This document shows, piece by piece, positions 62,781 through 64,000 of a stretch of DNA of 64,000 nt (position 1 is the first letter of the stretch; the number at the start of each line of letters is the position of its first letter). The position numbers and the translations under genes were made by a program. Below the pieces are notes generated by a model. It saw only the letters and a program-made list of their open reading frames with translations, did no database searches and was not told the origin of the DNA. Source of the DNA: Cerasicoccus sp. TK19100 (GTDB taxonomy: Bacteria; Verrucomicrobiota; Verrucomicrobiia; Opitutales; Cerasicoccaceae); assembly GCF_027257155.1 (NCBI RefSeq), contig NZ_JAPWDU010000001.1, positions 62,001-126,000 of the forward strand, read 5' to 3'.

Positions 62781-62800
62781 CTGGTATACTAGTATACTAG
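62781..62800 (-). promoter_or_regulatory. Candidate GntR operator overlapping the operon start
   Basis: Twin direct repeats of GTATACTA in CTGGTATACTAGTATACTAG, lying one base from the membrane-protein ATG. GTATAC-centred sites are typical of GntR/FCD regulators (for example the GGTATACC type). Read on the minus strand it also includes TATACT, close to the -10 consensus, so transcript start, operator and translation start would coincide. Confidence 0.6.
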
Positions 62801-62920
62801 CTGCATTTTGCAAGAGCTTTCTTCATTTTTTTGATGGCGGACAAATAGGCACATATACGCTCAGTTAAGACCTTGCGCATTCAGTGCGAGAAAGGGCATT
62901 TCAGGTGCTTTTTTAGAAAG

Positions 62921-63235
62921 TCAGAGCCTTGGTTGAGCATGGTCGCTCAAGTCCTCCTCCAACTGCTTCCAACTGAAGAGGTAGACGTGCCCCCTGCCAT
63001 TGGGGATTTTATAGCAACTGATGACGCGATCTTTGACCCATCGGCTGATGGTGTCCGGCGACTTCCCGAAGCTCTTGGCAACCTCCTGAATTCCTAAAAG
63101 TGGCGCTTGAATGGAGGTTACATCTTCAAGCGTGGATTTGAGCGCCTTTATCTCATTCCGCAGTGCAGTGAGTTCCTGAACAACGTCCCGCTTTTGAGGA
63201 GTGCCCAAAGAATCAACTGTGTCTACGCCTTTCAC
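62921..63235 (-). CDS. HTH excisionase-like DNA-binding protein
   Basis: 104 residues. Coiled-coil N-terminal half (ELTALRNEIKALKSTLEDVT), then a MerR/AlpA-type HTH: LGIQEVAKSFGKSPDTISRW, VKDRVISCYKIPNGRGHVYL. Such small HTH proteins in integrated elements are usually excisionases or element regulators. It lies upstream of the cargo operon and downstream of the relaxase genes on the same strand. Confidence 0.75.
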   Translation of the reverse strand: MKGVDTVDSLGTPQKRDVVQELTALRNEIKALKSTLEDVTSIQAPLLGIQEVAKSFGKSPDTISRWVKDRVISCYKIPNGRGHVYLFSWKQLEEDLSDHAQPRL

Positions 63236-63285
63236 GCATAAGAATACGTAAACCCAGCGCTCCCATCCGGTCTCAGGTAAACTTT

Positions 63286-63711
63286 CTAGGGGCCTGTATC
63301 TTCTTTAGGCAACTGTATGCCGATGGTTTCCACGACCATATCAGCTTGTTGAGGATTGTCTAAGGGTGACTCCCAGACGGTGGTGAGGCGTTGGAGATCA
63401 AACAGCCGGGCAAGTTCGCCGAGGTTCCATCCCTGAATTGAGATGGTATCAACGGTGGAACAGGTGCAGTGAATGGTAATCAGGCTTGGGTGTTTCATCT
63501 GCAATAACCCGATGTAGGCATAGGGATACGAGAATTGCGCACCTTGGCGGGAAATCAATGTCAATCGGCTGGCGACCAAGCCATCGCCTTGAATTTCAGC
63601 GTAGGGGCGTCCATCAGCGGGGCGCTCAGGTGGAGGCCCCTCTGGCTGCGACGGGATAACGGGTTTTCTATAGGCTTTCTGACGATCAAATAAATGGCGT
63701 TTACCGCTCAC
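63286..63711 (-). CDS. Uncharacterised mobile-element protein
   Basis: 141-residue protein. The N-terminus is basic and Pro-rich (LFDRQKAYRKPVIPSQPEGP); then a mixed alpha/beta body (RLTLISRQGAQFSYPYAYIG; MKHPSLITIHCTCSTVDTIS). Starts with GTG at 63711, with GGAGAGG just upstream; the start overlaps the relaxase stop by 11 bases (GTGAGCGGTAA), indicating coupling to the relaxase. No family recognised. Confidence 0.6.
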   Translation of the reverse strand: MSGKRHLFDRQKAYRKPVIPSQPEGPPPERPADGRPYAEIQGDGLVASRLTLISRQGAQFSYPYAYIGLLQMKHPSLITIHCTCSTVDTISIQGWNLGELARLFDLQRLTTVWESPLDNPQQADMVVETIGIQLPKEDTGP

Positions 63712-64000
63712 GGCCTCTCCTTTGAATAAGTTGATGCTGACGGGTTGGTATAAAAGGTGGCGGCCACGGCGGTGGCTTGGCCCGAGGTAGAATACGTTTT
63801 TGAGCCGTTTTTATCCGGTCACGGGTGTGTTGCTGGATGATGGAGCGGCCCACTCGCTGGATATGTTTCTCTTGGACCTGATCCACCAAGTCTGTTGCGG
63901 TGCGGCGATCCTGATCCCGTTGGACTGCTTTCAGGAGTCGGCTTTTATCATCGGTGTAAATGTAGGCTTCGTGTTTGGCGCGACTCAAACCCACGTAGGC
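63701..64000 (-). CDS. MobF/TraA-type relaxase-helicase, C-terminal fragment (runs off window)
   Basis: Only the last ~100 residues are in the window. AYVGLSRAKHEAYIYTDDKS and LLKAVQRDQDRRTATDLVDQ match the C-terminal helicase motif VI region and tail of MobF-class relaxases (TrwC/TraA-type), in which SRA(K/R) is a nucleic-acid or ATP contact. The basic Gln/Arg-rich end (RAKPPPWPPPFIPTRQHQLI) is typical. Reading frame is open to 64000, so the gene is truncated by the window, not by mutation. It indicates a conjugative or mobilisable element. Confidence 0.75.
   Translation of the reverse strand, partial: AYVGLSRAKHEAYIYTDDKSRLLKAVQRDQDRRTATDLVDQVQEKHIQRVGRSIIQQHTRDRIKTAQKRILPRAKPPPWPPPFIPTRQHQLIQRRGRER

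Overview
The window reads as a chromosomal segment of a GC-rich Gram-negative bacterium, most likely a Verrucomicrobiota member of the Opitutae type. This is inferred from gene content, not from a marker gene: a PEP-CTERM-anchored exported protein, a large secreted protein with Asp-rich calcium-type repeats, NtrC-like regulators, and GntR-type and FecR-type proteins among ordinary housekeeping genes. No rRNA operon and no CRISPR array were seen. Two tRNA genes are present: Gln(CTG) at 17669-17742 and Ser(TGA) at 58339-58426.

Layout. 1-1.7 kb: a YgjP-type metalloprotease followed by a RAYT/IS200-like transposase inside an insertion bounded by a 23-bp direct repeat. 1.8-5.2 kb: sigma-54 response regulator, a small conserved protein, RluD and a small membrane protein. 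5.2-8.1 kb: exported, barrel-like and PEP-CTERM proteins. 8.3-10.8 kb: divergent class I and class II fructose-bisphosphate aldolases. 10.8-17.6 kb: methyltransferase, PolB-like exonuclease, large secreted repeat protein, thioredoxin-like protein, XerD and MarR. 17.7-22.9 kb: tRNA-Gln, pyruvate:ferredoxin oxidoreductase and a dihydroorotate dehydrogenase-like partner. 22.9-33.4 kb: LPS-export permease, GH3 beta-glucosidase, glutamate dehydrogenase, MiaA, glycosyltransferase, alpha-hydroxy acid dehydrogenase and homoserine dehydrogenase, separated by repeat-rich spacers. 33.8-39.4 kb: a tandem pair of membrane-anchored helical proteins, an MFS transporter, a C39-like secreted peptidase and its coupled partner. 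39.4-45.5 kb: CusA/CusB-type copper/silver efflux and an FMN reductase. 45.6-58.2 kb: FecR protein, polyphosphate glucokinase, disulfide oxidoreductase, HIT, NrdR, TrpG/PabA, Tgt, LuxR regulator, sigma factor, ExoD and CopA.

58.3-64.0 kb is an integrated mobile element. It starts at tRNA-Ser with a tyrosine integrase. An AT-rich four-gene operon follows on the minus strand: four-helix membrane protein, nitrilase-family amidohydrolase, GntR/FCD regulator and 2OG-Fe(II) oxygenase-like protein. Beyond it lie an excisionase-like HTH protein, an unknown protein and the C-terminus of a MobF/TraA-type relaxase that runs off the window. The operon begins next to a tandem GTATACTA motif that looks like an operator for its own GntR protein. 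This cargo operon is the best candidate in the window for a little-described system.

Other points worth checking: an lptF/lptG-like gene with no ordinary start codon ahead of its conserved N-terminus; a GxxExxY gene with a stop at codon 3; a Tgt that has lost two of four zinc ligands; and several families of inverted or direct repeats in intergenic spacers.
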